DNA of 48,959 bases from Solirubrobacterales bacterium (GCA_019240655.1 JAFAXX010000013.1:1-48959), one strand, 5' to 3'. Counted from the first letter of the stretch, positions 41,092 through 48,733 are shown. A program made the numbers and translations. The notes: generated by a model from the sequence alone, not told the origin.

Positions 41092-42738
41092 CTACGCGAC
41101 CAGCGTGGTCACCCGTGGCGCACCGCGCTCGCGATTTCCGGCGCGGTCGACCGCCACCACCCAGAAGGTGTAGCGGTGGCCCGGCCGGCCGGTGAAGCGG
41201 AAGCTGTGGCCGGTCGTCCGAAGCAGGCGGACGGACCGGCCGCCGCCGGAGCGCACGAACAGCTCGTAGTACGCGATGCCGGAGGCGATCAGGCCCGGGC
41301 GGCGCTGATCCCGGCCGATCCAGCGCAGCACGAAGCTCCGCCGGCGGGAGACGCGGGGCGCGAACAGCCGCGCGCGCGGGGGGAGCCGATCGACGCGGCG
41401 GATCGCCTCGAGTGCGGCGCCGGCATCGAGGATGCCCCAGCCGAGGTTGCCAGTCCACCGGGCGCCTCGCGGCCGCGTGGCCGTGCGCTTGATCGCCTGG
41501 AGAATGTCCGCCAGGGTTGCGTAGGGGTTCAGCACCCGCATCAACGCCCCCACTGCCGCCACCTGCGGCGCCGCCATCGACGTGCCGGCGATCGTCGCGT
41601 AGCGGTCGTCCCCGTGGAATTTGACGCGGCAGGCGGTGGGCGGGAAGGACTCCATCTCGGTCGAATTCCCCGGGAAGGCGCCGAACACGCCGACCGTGGG
41701 TCCACGGCACGGGTCGAGGATGTTGCCCGCCCGCCTGAACTCGCCGTAGGCGGCCAGCGAAATCTCGCTCCCCGAGCCGGCGAAGCTCGACCGTCGGCCG
41801 GCGTAGTCGGCCGAGGTCACGTCGAGCCCGATGCCCCTGGTGATGCTCGCGCCGGAGCCGGCCGGCTGCAATATGTTGGCGGGATCGCCCTGGTCGATGC
41901 CGGGCGAGTCCGACGCCGCCGCCACCAGCACGACGCGGTGGGCGACCGCATAGCGGAGCGCTCTGATCTCCGAATGCGGGGCCCGATTAGCGCCGCCGGC
42001 CGCGGGCCCGAAACTCATGTTGATCGCGTCCACGTGGCGCTTGGTCGCGTCGACGATCGCGGCAGCGATGCTCGAGTCGGTGAAGTCCGTCTTCTCGATC
42101 ACCAGCCGGCACCCGTAGCCGGCGCCGGCCATGCCGATCCCGTTATCGGTGTCCGCGCAGGCCAGCGAGGCGACGTTCGTGCCGTGGCCGACCTGGTCGG
42201 TGTTGGCCGGGCCGGTCGAGTCAACGGCGGCCTGCTGGTCGATCGCGGCCGCGATCTTCGGGGCCAGATCGGGATGCCGGCCGTCGATTCCGCTGTCGAT
42301 CACGGCGACGAGCGCGCTACGGCCCTGCTCGAGCGTCCATGCCCGAAAGAACCCCTCACGCGCCAGATACCACTGCCACGGCACCCCGCGAGCCGGGCCG
42401 CTGTCGCGGAGCGCGGGGTCGTCTGGAACCGCGCGGGGCTGGTAGCGGAGCTCCGGCTGTACCGAGGCGACCCCGGGAAGCGCCGCCAGCCGCTGTGCGA
42501 AAGCGCCAGCGCTCACTCCGCTCGGGGGACGGATCGTGACCAGGCCGATCTCCGGCACCGAGCGGCCGGCGGGGCGGCCGCCGAGCGCGGAGATGCGGTC
42601 CTGACTCGCGGCCGGGGCGGACTGGCCGTCGTCGAAGAGGACCAGCAGGTTGCCGGTCGGCGTCGCTGCCGGCGCGTCCGTGGCGCCCTGGAGGAGCAGC
42701 ACCGCGAGCAGGCTGAGGAGTACTGCGCCTCGTCGCAT
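41092..42738 (-). CDS. Secreted subtilisin-like serine protease
   Basis: The 548-residue protein has a Sec signal (1-25), an inhibitor I9-like propeptide (about 28-100), an S8 domain with Asp148 (VIDSGIDG), His185 (VGHGTNVAS) and Ser387 (AGTSMAAPQV), and a C-terminal fibronectin-III-like domain (about 455-548). The oxyanion-hole segment reads VAAASDSPG, with Asp277 where subtilisins have Asn, so activity may be reduced or specialised. The ATG at 42738 follows TATTCT by 6 nt. It should be exported and self-processed. Confidence 0.92.
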   Translation of the reverse strand: MRRGAVLLSLLAVLLLQGATDAPAATPTGNLLVLFDDGQSAPAASQDRISALGGRPAGRSVPEIGLVTIRPPSGVSAGAFAQRLAALPGVASVQPELRYQPRAVPDDPALRDSGPARGVPWQWYLAREGFFRAWTLEQGRSALVAVIDSGIDGRHPDLAPKIAAAIDQQAAVDSTGPANTDQVGHGTNVASLACADTDNGIGMAGAGYGCRLVIEKTDFTDSSIAAAIVDATKRHVDAINMSFGPAAGGANRAPHSEIRALRYAVAHRVVLVAAASDSPGIDQGDPANILQPAGSGASITRGIGLDVTSADYAGRRSSFAGSGSEISLAAYGEFRRAGNILDPCRGPTVGVFGAFPGNSTEMESFPPTACRVKFHGDDRYATIAGTSMAAPQVAAVGALMRVLNPYATLADILQAIKRTATRPRGARWTGNLGWGILDAGAALEAIRRVDRLPPRARLFAPRVSRRRSFVLRWIGRDQRRPGLIASGIAYYELFVRSGGGRSVRLLRTTGHSFRFTGRPGHRYTFWVVAVDRAGNRERGAPRVTTLVA

Positions 42739-42744
42739 TGACGC

Positions 42745-42750
42745 AGAATA
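42745..42750 (-). promoter_or_regulatory. Candidate -10 (TATTCT) for the subtilase gene
   Basis: TATTCT ends 6 nt before the ATG at 42738, with no ribosome site between. Confidence 0.45.
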
Positions 42751-42919
42751 GGCGCGCGTGGTCGCGTCGGCGCTGGACAAGCTCCCGGGAGATGTCGATA
42801 TCCGCGCGATCGACCTGAACCGCGAGCCGCGCGGGATGCCGCGGCGCCAGACTTGCCGGCTGGGCGCAATGCCGCGGGCGCCAGCCTCGCGAGCTATGCG
42901 GCGCGGCCGCCGTCGCGGC

Positions 42920-43216
42920 TTAGAAGCCGAGCGCGAACTTCGCGTCCTCGCTCATCCTGTCGGGGGTCCAGGGCGGCGAGAAGGTCATCGTGGACTGGAC
43001 GTCCTCGACTCCGTCGAGCTCGCCGACGAACTCCTCGATCTGCTCGGACACCTGGGGGCCGATCGGACACCCGGGACTGGTCAGCGTGTAGGTCACGCGC
43101 ACGGTGCCGCCGTCGACCTCGACGTCGTAGATCAGGCCGAGCTCGACGAAGTCGAGGCCCAGCTCGGGGTCGATCACGTCACGGAGCGCGTCGGTTACGT
43201 CTTCCACGGTCGCCAT
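42920..43216 (-). CDS. MIP18/DUF59 metal-sulfur cluster assembly factor
   Basis: The 98-residue protein is a single DUF59 domain: VTDALRDVIDPELGLDFVELGLIYDV, then TYTLTSPGCPIGPQVSEQI with the conserved reactive Cys, and a C-terminal FSPPWTPDRMSEDAKFALGF. Relatives (SufT, PaaD, the eukaryotic MIP18) help put Fe-S clusters into proteins. There are no suf genes adjacent. TACACT lies 9 nt before the ATG and no ribosome site is present. Confidence 0.92.
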   Translation of the reverse strand: MATVEDVTDALRDVIDPELGLDFVELGLIYDVEVDGGTVRVTYTLTSPGCPIGPQVSEQIEEFVGELDGVEDVQSTMTFSPPWTPDRMSEDAKFALGF

Positions 43217-43225
43217 TTGACTATC

Positions 43226-43231
43226 AGTGTA
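43226..43231 (-). promoter_or_regulatory. Candidate -10 (TACACT) for the DUF59 gene, leaderless type
   Basis: TACACT ends 9 nt before the ATG at 43216. A 7-bp inverted repeat (CGCTCGC/GCGAGCG, 43236-43257) lies just upstream and could bind a regulator. Confidence 0.4.
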
Positions 43232-43272
43232 CGAACGCTCGCGAAAGCTTGCGAGCGGCGCGGCGGTTTCGC

Positions 43273-43278
43273 TAGGTT
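43273..43278 (+). promoter_or_regulatory. Candidate -10 (TAGGTT) for the STAS gene
   Basis: TAGGTT lies 6 nt before ATC 43285 and 9 nt before GTC 43288, where the STAS domain begins. The TAG is also the in-frame stop that bounds the frame. Confidence 0.35.
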
Positions 43279-43284
43279 TCCGCG

Positions 43285-43602
43285 ATCGTCAGCTTCGATG
43301 CACATGCCGCGACGCTGCGCTGCTGCGGCGACGAGGACCGGTCGACTCAGGGTGTTCGTCGTCGCGCCATCACGCGCGCCATCCAGGCGGAGCGCGACGT
43401 GGTCGTCGATCTCAGCGAGCTCGTCTTCGCGGACTTCTCGCTGATGGTCGACCTCGCGGTGCTGGCGCGTCGGCTGCGCGCCTCTGGCGGCGCGACCCGG
43501 GTACGCGGAGCGCAGCCGCAGATCATGCGGCTGATCGAGCTCGTCGGCCTGCACCGGCTCCCCGGTGTCCGGCTCGAGGGGCCGTCGCCGGCGCTCGCGT
43601 AG
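43285..43602 (+). CDS. STAS-domain protein without a standard start codon
   Basis: The frame encodes a complete STAS domain of about 105 residues: IVSFDAHAATLRCCGDEDRST, VVVDLSELVFADFSLMVDLAVLARRLRASGG and a final RLIELVGLHRLPGVRLEG. STAS proteins act as anti-sigma antagonists or sensor modules. The usual phospho-Ser position (D-S/T in DSSG) reads ADFSL. Between the bounding TAG (43273) and the domain there is no ATG, GTG or TTG, so it starts at a rare codon near 43285 or is truncated. The first ATG (43402) would remove a third of the domain. Confidence 0.55.
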   Translation: MVSFDAHAATLRCCGDEDRSTQGVRRRAITRAIQAERDVVVDLSELVFADFSLMVDLAVLARRLRASGGATRVRGAQPQIMRLIELVGLHRLPGVRLEGPSPALA

Positions 43603-43621
43603 CCACGCTGCGCCGCGGCAG

Positions 43622-43627
43622 TAGCCT
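43622..43627 (+). promoter_or_regulatory. Candidate -10 (TAGCCT) for fxsA, leaderless type
   Basis: TAGCCT ends 7 nt before the GTG at 43635. Confidence 0.4.
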
Positions 43628-43634
43628 TGGGTGG

Positions 43635-44072
43635 GTGCTCGTGCTCGCCCTCATCTGCTGGCTGGTGGTCGAGATCTTCGTCGCGATTCTGGTCGCCCAT
43701 GTGATCGGCGCTCTCCTGACCGTCCTGCTGCTGCTCGCCGGCTTGCCGCTCGGGGCGTGGGCGATCCGCTCCGAGGGCCGGCTCGCCTGGCGGCGCCTGT
43801 CCGACTCGCTCGCCGCCGGCCGGCCTCCCGGCTACCCGGTCCTGAACGGCGCGCTGGTGGTGGCTGGAGGCGCCCTGGTGATGATCCCGGGGTTCGTGAC
43901 CGACGTGCTCGGCGTGTGTCTGCTCTTGCCGCCCACCCGGAGGCTGGCCCGCGGCCTGCTCGTCGCCCACCTGCAGAGCCGGCTCCTGCGGCGGGCCACC
44001 GAATCCCGACGCGCGCGCGCCGACGTCGATTCCACGGCCACCGACATCGCACCGACGAGACTGCCCAGATGA
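43635..44072 (+). CDS. fxsA: FxsA-family membrane protein
   Basis: The 145-residue protein has two N-terminal membrane helices (about 3-40), a cytoplasmic loop, and the family signature LVVAGGALVMIPGFVTDVLGVCLLLPPTRRLARGL around 75-110. E. coli FxsA influences phage exclusion when overproduced; its normal role is not known. It starts at GTG 43635 (a second GTG follows two codons later) and overlaps the next gene by ATGA (44069-44072). Confidence 0.88.
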   Translation: MLVLALICWLVVEIFVAILVAHVIGALLTVLLLLAGLPLGAWAIRSEGRLAWRRLSDSLAAGRPPGYPVLNGALVVAGGALVMIPGFVTDVLGVCLLLPPTRRLARGLLVAHLQSRLLRRATESRRARADVDSTATDIAPTRLPR

Positions 44073-44821
44073 GCACGGGCGCCGGCTCGCTGCGGATGCT
44101 CGCCTTCGGCGAGCTCGGGACGGGGACGTGGGGCGCGGCGCTGAGCCTGGCGGGCGAGGCGCCCTTCGCCGGCGTAGGTACGGCGAGCGGAGCCGCGGCG
44201 GTGCCGGCGCGGCTCGAAGGTACCCGGAGCGGGGACGATTGGCGGCTCACCGGCGAGGGCGTCGACCTCATCGCCACCGCGCTTGCGGCGCCGGTTGCCG
44301 CTCGCCGCGCCGGACAGGAGACCGACGGCTTCGACCAGCTCTGTCGGGTCTCGGGCCGCTTCGACCCCGTGGGCGCCGGGCACGAGCTCTCGACCCTGGG
44401 CTGCCGGTCGCTGCGAGGCGACGGCGTCGACGTGTCCCGGTACGGGTCGCTCCGGGCCGTGACGGCCTGGTTCGAGCCGGGACTGGGGCTGGCGCTTGCC
44501 GCGCTCAGGCCGCGGCGAGCCAAGGGCCAGGAGGCCGATCTCGTGTCGGCGGCGGTGCTCGACCCGGACGGCGCGGGCGCCGTCGAGGATCCGCGGCTGT
44601 CCACCGCCTATACGGCTGAGGGCTGGCCGGTGCGCGCGGGCCTCGAGCTGTGGGTGGCCGGGGAGGACGAGCAGCTACAGGTGCGCCGCGCCGCCGGCGA
44701 GGCCACGGGCGGGCGGGTGGAGTCGGCGCACGACGGGCTGGCGGTGCGCGCCGGCCTCTTCCGGTGGCACCTCGGCGGCCAGGTGGGCGCCGGGGTGTAT
44801 CTCCTGGCGGGGCGCGGATGA
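44069..44821 (+). CDS. Conserved-looking hypothetical protein
   Basis: The 250-residue soluble protein is acidic and Ala/Gly-rich, with beta-strand periodicity in its second half (SLRAVTAWFEPGLGLALAALRPRRAKGQEADLVSAAV, VRAGLELWVAGEDEQLQVRRAAGEATGG). The FDQLCRVSGRFDP and WPVRAGLELW patterns suggest a lipocalin-like or hydroxyneurosporene-synthase-like barrel, but I cannot name a family with confidence. It is coupled to fxsA by ATGA, and its own stop lies in a repeat that leads to the HAD gene. Confidence 0.65.
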   Translation: MSTGAGSLRMLAFGELGTGTWGAALSLAGEAPFAGVGTASGAAAVPARLEGTRSGDDWRLTGEGVDLIATALAAPVAARRAGQETDGFDQLCRVSGRFDPVGAGHELSTLGCRSLRGDGVDVSRYGSLRAVTAWFEPGLGLALAALRPRRAKGQEADLVSAAVLDPDGAGAVEDPRLSTAYTAEGWPVRAGLELWVAGEDEQLQVRRAAGEATGGRVESAHDGLAVRAGLFRWHLGGQVGAGVYLLAGRG

Positions 44822-44862
44822 GCCGGGGCGGGGCGCGGATGAGCCGGGGCGGGGCGCGGATG
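44806..44862. repeat. 21-bp tandem repeat at a stop-start junction
   Basis: Units of ATGAGCCGGGGCGGGGCGCG begin at 44818 and 44839, with part copies on both sides (ATG at 44860). The first ATGA carries the stop of the upstream gene. The real start of the HAD gene, ATGAGCCGGG at 44898, matches the same sequence. Confidence 0.85.
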
Positions 44863-44897
44863 CACGGTCGCGATCGCGATGACTCCGGAGGGGGCCG

Positions 44898-45533
44898 ATG
44901 AGCCGGGTCGAGGCGGTGATCAGCGACTTCGGCGGCGTGCTGACCTCTCCCCTGCTCGATTCGTTCGTGGCGATCCAGAACAGCTCGGACATCCCGCTCG
45001 GCGCGCTCGGCGAAGCGCTGGCGGCCGTGGCCGGGCGCACCGGCGTCAATCCGCTGTTCAAGCTCGAGACCGGACGGATGACCGAAGCCGAGTTCCTGGC
45101 CGGGCTCGACCGGGAGCTCACCGCGCTGCTCGGTAGAGAGGTCCACCTCCACGACTTCGGCCGTCGATACTTCGAGCAGCTCCGCCCCAACAACGAGCTG
45201 ATCGAGTACATGCGCGGCCTGCGCGACCGCGGCTACAAGCTCGCGATCTGCACCAACAACGTACGCGAGTGGGAGGCGCGGTGGCGCGCGATGCTCCCGG
45301 TGGACGAGATCTTCGACCTCGTCGTCGACTCGGCGTTCGTCGGCGCGCGCAAGCCGGAGCGAAGGATCTACGAGGTGACGCTCGAGCGCCTCGGGGTGGC
45401 GGCCGGCGATGCGGTGTTCGTCGATGACGTCGAGATCAACTGCGAAGCCGCCCGCGAGCTTGGCCTTACCGCGGTGTGGTTCCGCTCCACAAAGCAGGCG
45501 ATCGAGGAGATCGAGGCGGCGCTCGGCGCCTGA
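44898..45533 (+). CDS. HAD-superfamily hydrolase, ACAD10/epoxide-hydrolase-N type
   Basis: The 211-residue protein is a subfamily IA HAD hydrolase. Motif I is SDFGGVLT with nucleophile Asp10 but Gly in place of the second Asp, motif II is AICTNN, motif III Lys is in GARKPERRIYE and motif IV is VFVDDVEINCEAA. The loss of the second Asp is typical of the ACAD10-like and epoxide-hydrolase N-terminal group and suggests weak or different phosphatase action. It is preceded by the 21-bp repeat. Confidence 0.88.
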   Translation: MSRVEAVISDFGGVLTSPLLDSFVAIQNSSDIPLGALGEALAAVAGRTGVNPLFKLETGRMTEAEFLAGLDRELTALLGREVHLHDFGRRYFEQLRPNNELIEYMRGLRDRGYKLAICTNNVREWEARWRAMLPVDEIFDLVVDSAFVGARKPERRIYEVTLERLGVAAGDAVFVDDVEINCEAARELGLTAVWFRSTKQAIEEIEAALGA

Positions 45534-45592
45534 GGCCGGCTGGCCCGTGCGGCCGCGGCCTCGGGGGAGCCCGATTAGTGTCGGGAATTGAG

Positions 45593-45640
45593 CGCCTAGG
45601 TCGCGCGGGAGACCGCCTAGTTCGCGGGAGACCGCCTAGT
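45593..45640. repeat. 19-21-bp repeat carrying the stop codon of the next gene
   Basis: CGCCTAG (CTAGGCG on the coding strand) starts copies at 45593, 45614 and 45633. The third supplies the TAG stop of the minus-strand gene at 45636; the others repeat the stop downstream. Confidence 0.8.
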
Positions 45641-46091
45641 TCTCCGCCCCGAGGCGATCCCACCAGTAGAGCTCGAGGCACTCGTTGGCCAGCTCGATGC
45701 AGCGCTGCTCCGACAGCCACGGGAGCACCGTGTCGAGGGCCTGCTCCTCCCCCACGCCTGCCTTGAACGCCTCCTCGCCGCGGAACCCGGCGGCGATCTT
45801 CAGCGCCTCACGCCGGTTCTCGCCGAGCGACGGGAAAAGGTTGACCAGGAATTCCTTGTTGGGCACCGGATGGCCTACTTCGAGTGAGGCGTGCCACGCC
45901 GCGAGCAGCGACAGGTCGTGCTCGTCGAGGTCGGCCACGGCCTTGGCGTAGTGCGAATCCAGCTCCGCCTCCGGGATCTCGTCGACCCAGGCCCGCACGA
46001 CCTCGCCGAGGATCTGGCGGCGTGCCTCGCGCCCGACCGAGTCGGCGATGACCCGGATGGCGTTCTGAGGTTCGATGAAGCACAGTGACAT
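45636..46091 (-). CDS. Small soluble protein, function unknown
   Basis: The 151-residue protein starts MSLCFIEPQNAIRV and is mostly helical (DSVGREARRQILGEVVRAWVDEIPEAELDSHYAKAVADLDEHD), ending WLSEQRCIELANECLELYWWDRLGAEN. It has no signal or membrane segment. GGAG 6 nt upstream of the ATG supports this start over the longer frame. I do not recognise a family. It lies downstream of a zinc-finger hypothetical on the same strand with 60 nt between, perhaps co-transcribed. Confidence 0.6.
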   Translation of the reverse strand: MSLCFIEPQNAIRVIADSVGREARRQILGEVVRAWVDEIPEAELDSHYAKAVADLDEHDLSLLAAWHASLEVGHPVPNKEFLVNLFPSLGENRREALKIAAGFRGEEAFKAGVGEEQALDTVLPWLSEQRCIELANECLELYWWDRLGAEN

Positions 46092-46151
46092 TGCGGCTCC
46101 GGTGGTGGATGCGGACCCGCAGAAGGTAGGCGGCATGCCGGACGTAAACGG

Positions 46152-47183
46152 TCAGAGACCGAGCGCCGCGCGCGCGGCGGCCTGCACATCCGGGCTCGCC
46201 TCGGCGCCAGGCCCGAGCCCAAGCGAGGCTCGCTCCCCGCTCTCCCAGTTGAACAGCCCGAGATCGAGCGCGGCTAGCGGCACCCCGCACCCCGCGGCGA
46301 GCTCGGCGGCCCGGCGCTCGAGCAGGTGCGGGTCACCGATGCCGAGCGCGCGCTTGGCGGCCACGGTGACGCGGTTGTCCCCGCCGAGCGCCAGCGATCC
46401 CGCCTCGAGCTCGTAGACGCCCAGCCACCCGAGCGTGACCAGAAGGTCGAAGCGGGCGTCGCGGTGCAGCGCCGGAAGGGCGAGCCGCTCATACGCGCGC
46501 GCAAAGCGCCGCTCGGGAGTCCAGGCCGGCTCGCCGGTGAAGGCGGCGCTCTGCGAGCCGGAGCGGCCCGCCCAGCCGCGGTAGGCCTCGAGCGTACGGC
46601 TCGCGCGGGCGGCGTCGTAGGCCGACCGTGGCCCAGTGGGCGCGCCCGCCAGCTCTGGCGCCGACTCGGATGCCCACGGTGTCCGGACGGCTTCGATCCC
46701 CGCGAACGGATCGTCGGCGTCGATCAGGCACAGGTAGGCGATGAGGAACGCGAGCCACGTGCGCTCCTCGAGGTCGCCGAGAGGATCGGCCACCTCGGCG
46801 TAGAGCCCCGGCGGATCCTCGGCGAGCACCTGCAGACGCGTGGCGGCGAAGGCGAGCTCGTCGGCCAGGCGCTCCGCCTCTCGGCTCGACCTGAGCCCGG
46901 GCGCCAGCGGCGAGCGGTACCCGTCGTCGGTTCCGCGCGTCGCGCGCCGCACCAGCAGCCCGCCGCTCGACCCTCCGCGGCCCCCGGTTGAGCGCCCGCG
47001 CCCGCCGGCCGACCCGCCGCCCGCGCCGGTGCCCTGCGAGCGGCGCCGTCCCGGCGCGCTCGGGCGGGGCTGCGCGCTGCGCGGCGCGCTCGAGCTGATG
47101 ACCGGACGCAGCTCCACCGAGAGCTCGCGCGCGCAGATCGGGCAGTTCTGGATCAGGCGGTTGTGGCGGCAGAAGGTCGGCAT
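46152..47183 (-). CDS. Zinc-finger protein with HhH-like C-terminal domain, possible aGPT-Pplase3 relative
   Basis: The 343-residue protein begins MPTFCRHNRLIQNCPICARE, a short zinc-binding motif. A Gly/Arg/Ser-rich linker (about 35-80) and an all-helical domain follow. The C-terminus FDLLVTLGWLGVYELEAGSL, GDPHLLERRAAELAAGCGVPLAALDLGLFNWES resembles the alpha-glutamyl/putrescinyl thymine pyrophosphorylase clade 3 group of DNA-glycosylase-like proteins as far as I recall. That match is from memory and unsure. GAGGA lies 6 nt before the ATG. Nucleic-acid binding is plausible from both ends. Confidence 0.6.
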   Translation of the reverse strand: MPTFCRHNRLIQNCPICARELSVELRPVISSSAPRSAQPRPSAPGRRRSQGTGAGGGSAGGRGRSTGGRGGSSGGLLVRRATRGTDDGYRSPLAPGLRSSREAERLADELAFAATRLQVLAEDPPGLYAEVADPLGDLEERTWLAFLIAYLCLIDADDPFAGIEAVRTPWASESAPELAGAPTGPRSAYDAARASRTLEAYRGWAGRSGSQSAAFTGEPAWTPERRFARAYERLALPALHRDARFDLLVTLGWLGVYELEAGSLALGGDNRVTVAAKRALGIGDPHLLERRAAELAAGCGVPLAALDLGLFNWESGERASLGLGPGAEASPDVQAAARAALGL

Positions 47184-47329
47184 CGGACGTCCTCGGCGTA
47201 GCGGGAGGGGCGCGCGGCCCCCTGCGGTAGGCCCGGGCTTCGCACGCTTTCGCAATCGGGATCCGGCACCAGGTGCCGGAATCGCGGCTGAGTGTGATCC
47301 TAGACCGCGGGAAGCTCGGCCGCGGCGGC

Positions 47330-48718
47330 TTATGCCAGCGCCTGACCGCTGCCGCGGCCGCCCACGACAGCCCCGGCGCGCGGCGGGACGGGCAGGCGCA
47401 AGCCGGCCGCGCGTGCCCGGCGGTTGCCCGCCTTGAGCTCCCTGCTCAGGTCGAAGAGATAGTTGTCGAAGTCGACCTCCATCGTGTGGCGCGGGGAGGC
47501 GACGTAGCGCCTGAACATCTTCTCCCGCTCCCGCCGCATGTCGGCCTCCATCTCGGCGCGCGGCGGAAGGTGGTATTCGCCGCGCAGGTAGGCGGCCACC
47601 CACCGTCCCTGCGCCTCGGCGATCGGCATGGTCGCCCCCAGCGGCTGCAGCAGGGCGATGAAGGCGAGGTTGTCGAGGCCCGGCTTGAACACGCGCCGGA
47701 ACAGGGGCAGGTCGTTGCCGGGCGCGGCGATGAAGTCCGCGTCGAAGAACGGGAACGTGACCTTGTAGCCGGTGCACCAGACGATGACGTCGATCGGCTC
47801 GCGGCTTCCGTCGACGAAGCGCACCTGCTCGCCCTCGAGCGCGGCGAGGTTCGGCTTCCAGGCGATCTCGCCGTGCGCCACGCGGTTGAGGAAGTCGGCC
47901 GAGATGGTCGGGTGGGCGCCGCCTAGCTTGTGGTCGGGTTTCGGCAGGCCGTAGTCCTCCATGCGGCCGACGCCGACGCGGACCATCGCACTCACCAGCG
48001 CCCGGCGCACGGCGAACGGCATCCGCGGTGTCAACGGGTTGACCCCGATCTGATCGATCGGCCGGCCGAACAGGTACTTGGGCAGGATGTACGCGCCCCG
48101 CCGCGAGGACAGGAACGTCCGGCGGGCGACGAAGCTCGCCTCGACCGCAATGTCCATCGCGCTGTTGCCGATGCCGACCACGAGCACCCGTTTGTCCCGG
48201 AAGCCCGTGTTCTCGACGTAGTGATGAGCGTGCATCTGCGCCCCGTCGAAGTGCCCGGGGAACCGCGGCTGCGGCCAGCGCGGGTCCCAGTGGTGGCCGT
48301 TGGCGACCAGGAGCGCGTCATAGGCCCGGGTCTCCCCCGTGTCGAGCGCGACGTGCCACACGCCGGCGCCGTTGCGCCTCGCGTGCTCGACGGTGGTCTC
48401 GAAGGTGATCCGCTCGCGGAGGCCGAAGTGGTCGACGTAATCGTCGAAGTACCTCGCTATCTGGGTGTGGTGCGGGTAGTCGGGATAGCTCTCGGGCATC
48501 GGGAAGTCGGAGTACTCCATCCGCTGGCGGGACGTGTTGATGTGCAGCGAGCGGTAGGCCGACGACATGCCGTTGCGATTGCCAAACACCCAGTTGCCTC
48601 CGACCCGATCGGAGGTCTCGAAGCAGTCGAACGGTATCCCGCGCTCGAGCAGCGCCTTGGCGGCGGCGATTCCGGAGGAGCCGGCTCCGATGACACAGGC
48701 GCAGGGGAGGTCGCTCAT
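47330..48718 (-). CDS. Flavin-containing monooxygenase
   Basis: The 462-residue protein is a class B flavin monooxygenase. It has the FAD loop Gly11-x-Gly13-x2-Gly16 (VIGAGSSG), the FMO signature Phe157-x-Gly159-x3-His163-x3-Tyr167 (FDGAQMHAHHY) and the NADPH loop GIGNSAMDIA (182-191). It would oxygenate an N- or S-containing substrate using NADPH and O2; substrate unknown. TAGGCT lies 9 nt before the ATG. The 146-nt gap to the next minus gene holds nothing recognised. Confidence 0.93.
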   Translation of the reverse strand: MSDLPCACVIGAGSSGIAAAKALLERGIPFDCFETSDRVGGNWVFGNRNGMSSAYRSLHINTSRQRMEYSDFPMPESYPDYPHHTQIARYFDDYVDHFGLRERITFETTVEHARRNGAGVWHVALDTGETRAYDALLVANGHHWDPRWPQPRFPGHFDGAQMHAHHYVENTGFRDKRVLVVGIGNSAMDIAVEASFVARRTFLSSRRGAYILPKYLFGRPIDQIGVNPLTPRMPFAVRRALVSAMVRVGVGRMEDYGLPKPDHKLGGAHPTISADFLNRVAHGEIAWKPNLAALEGEQVRFVDGSREPIDVIVWCTGYKVTFPFFDADFIAAPGNDLPLFRRVFKPGLDNLAFIALLQPLGATMPIAEAQGRWVAAYLRGEYHLPPRAEMEADMRREREKMFRRYVASPRHTMEVDFDNYLFDLSRELKAGNRRARAAGLRLPVPPRAGAVVGGRGSGQALA

Positions 48719-48727
48719 CGCCGCAGC

Positions 48728-48733
48728 AGCCTA
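48728..48733 (-). promoter_or_regulatory. Candidate -10 (TAGGCT) for the flavin monooxygenase gene
   Basis: TAGGCT ends 9 nt before the ATG at 48718, with no ribosome site between. Confidence 0.45.

Noticed and set aside
42758-42919. Plus-strand frame beginning VVASALDKLPGDVDIRAIDLNREPRG
   Set aside because: The first 25 residues look protein-like, but the frame then becomes Arg-rich and runs antisense through the DUF59 gene; at best a remnant.
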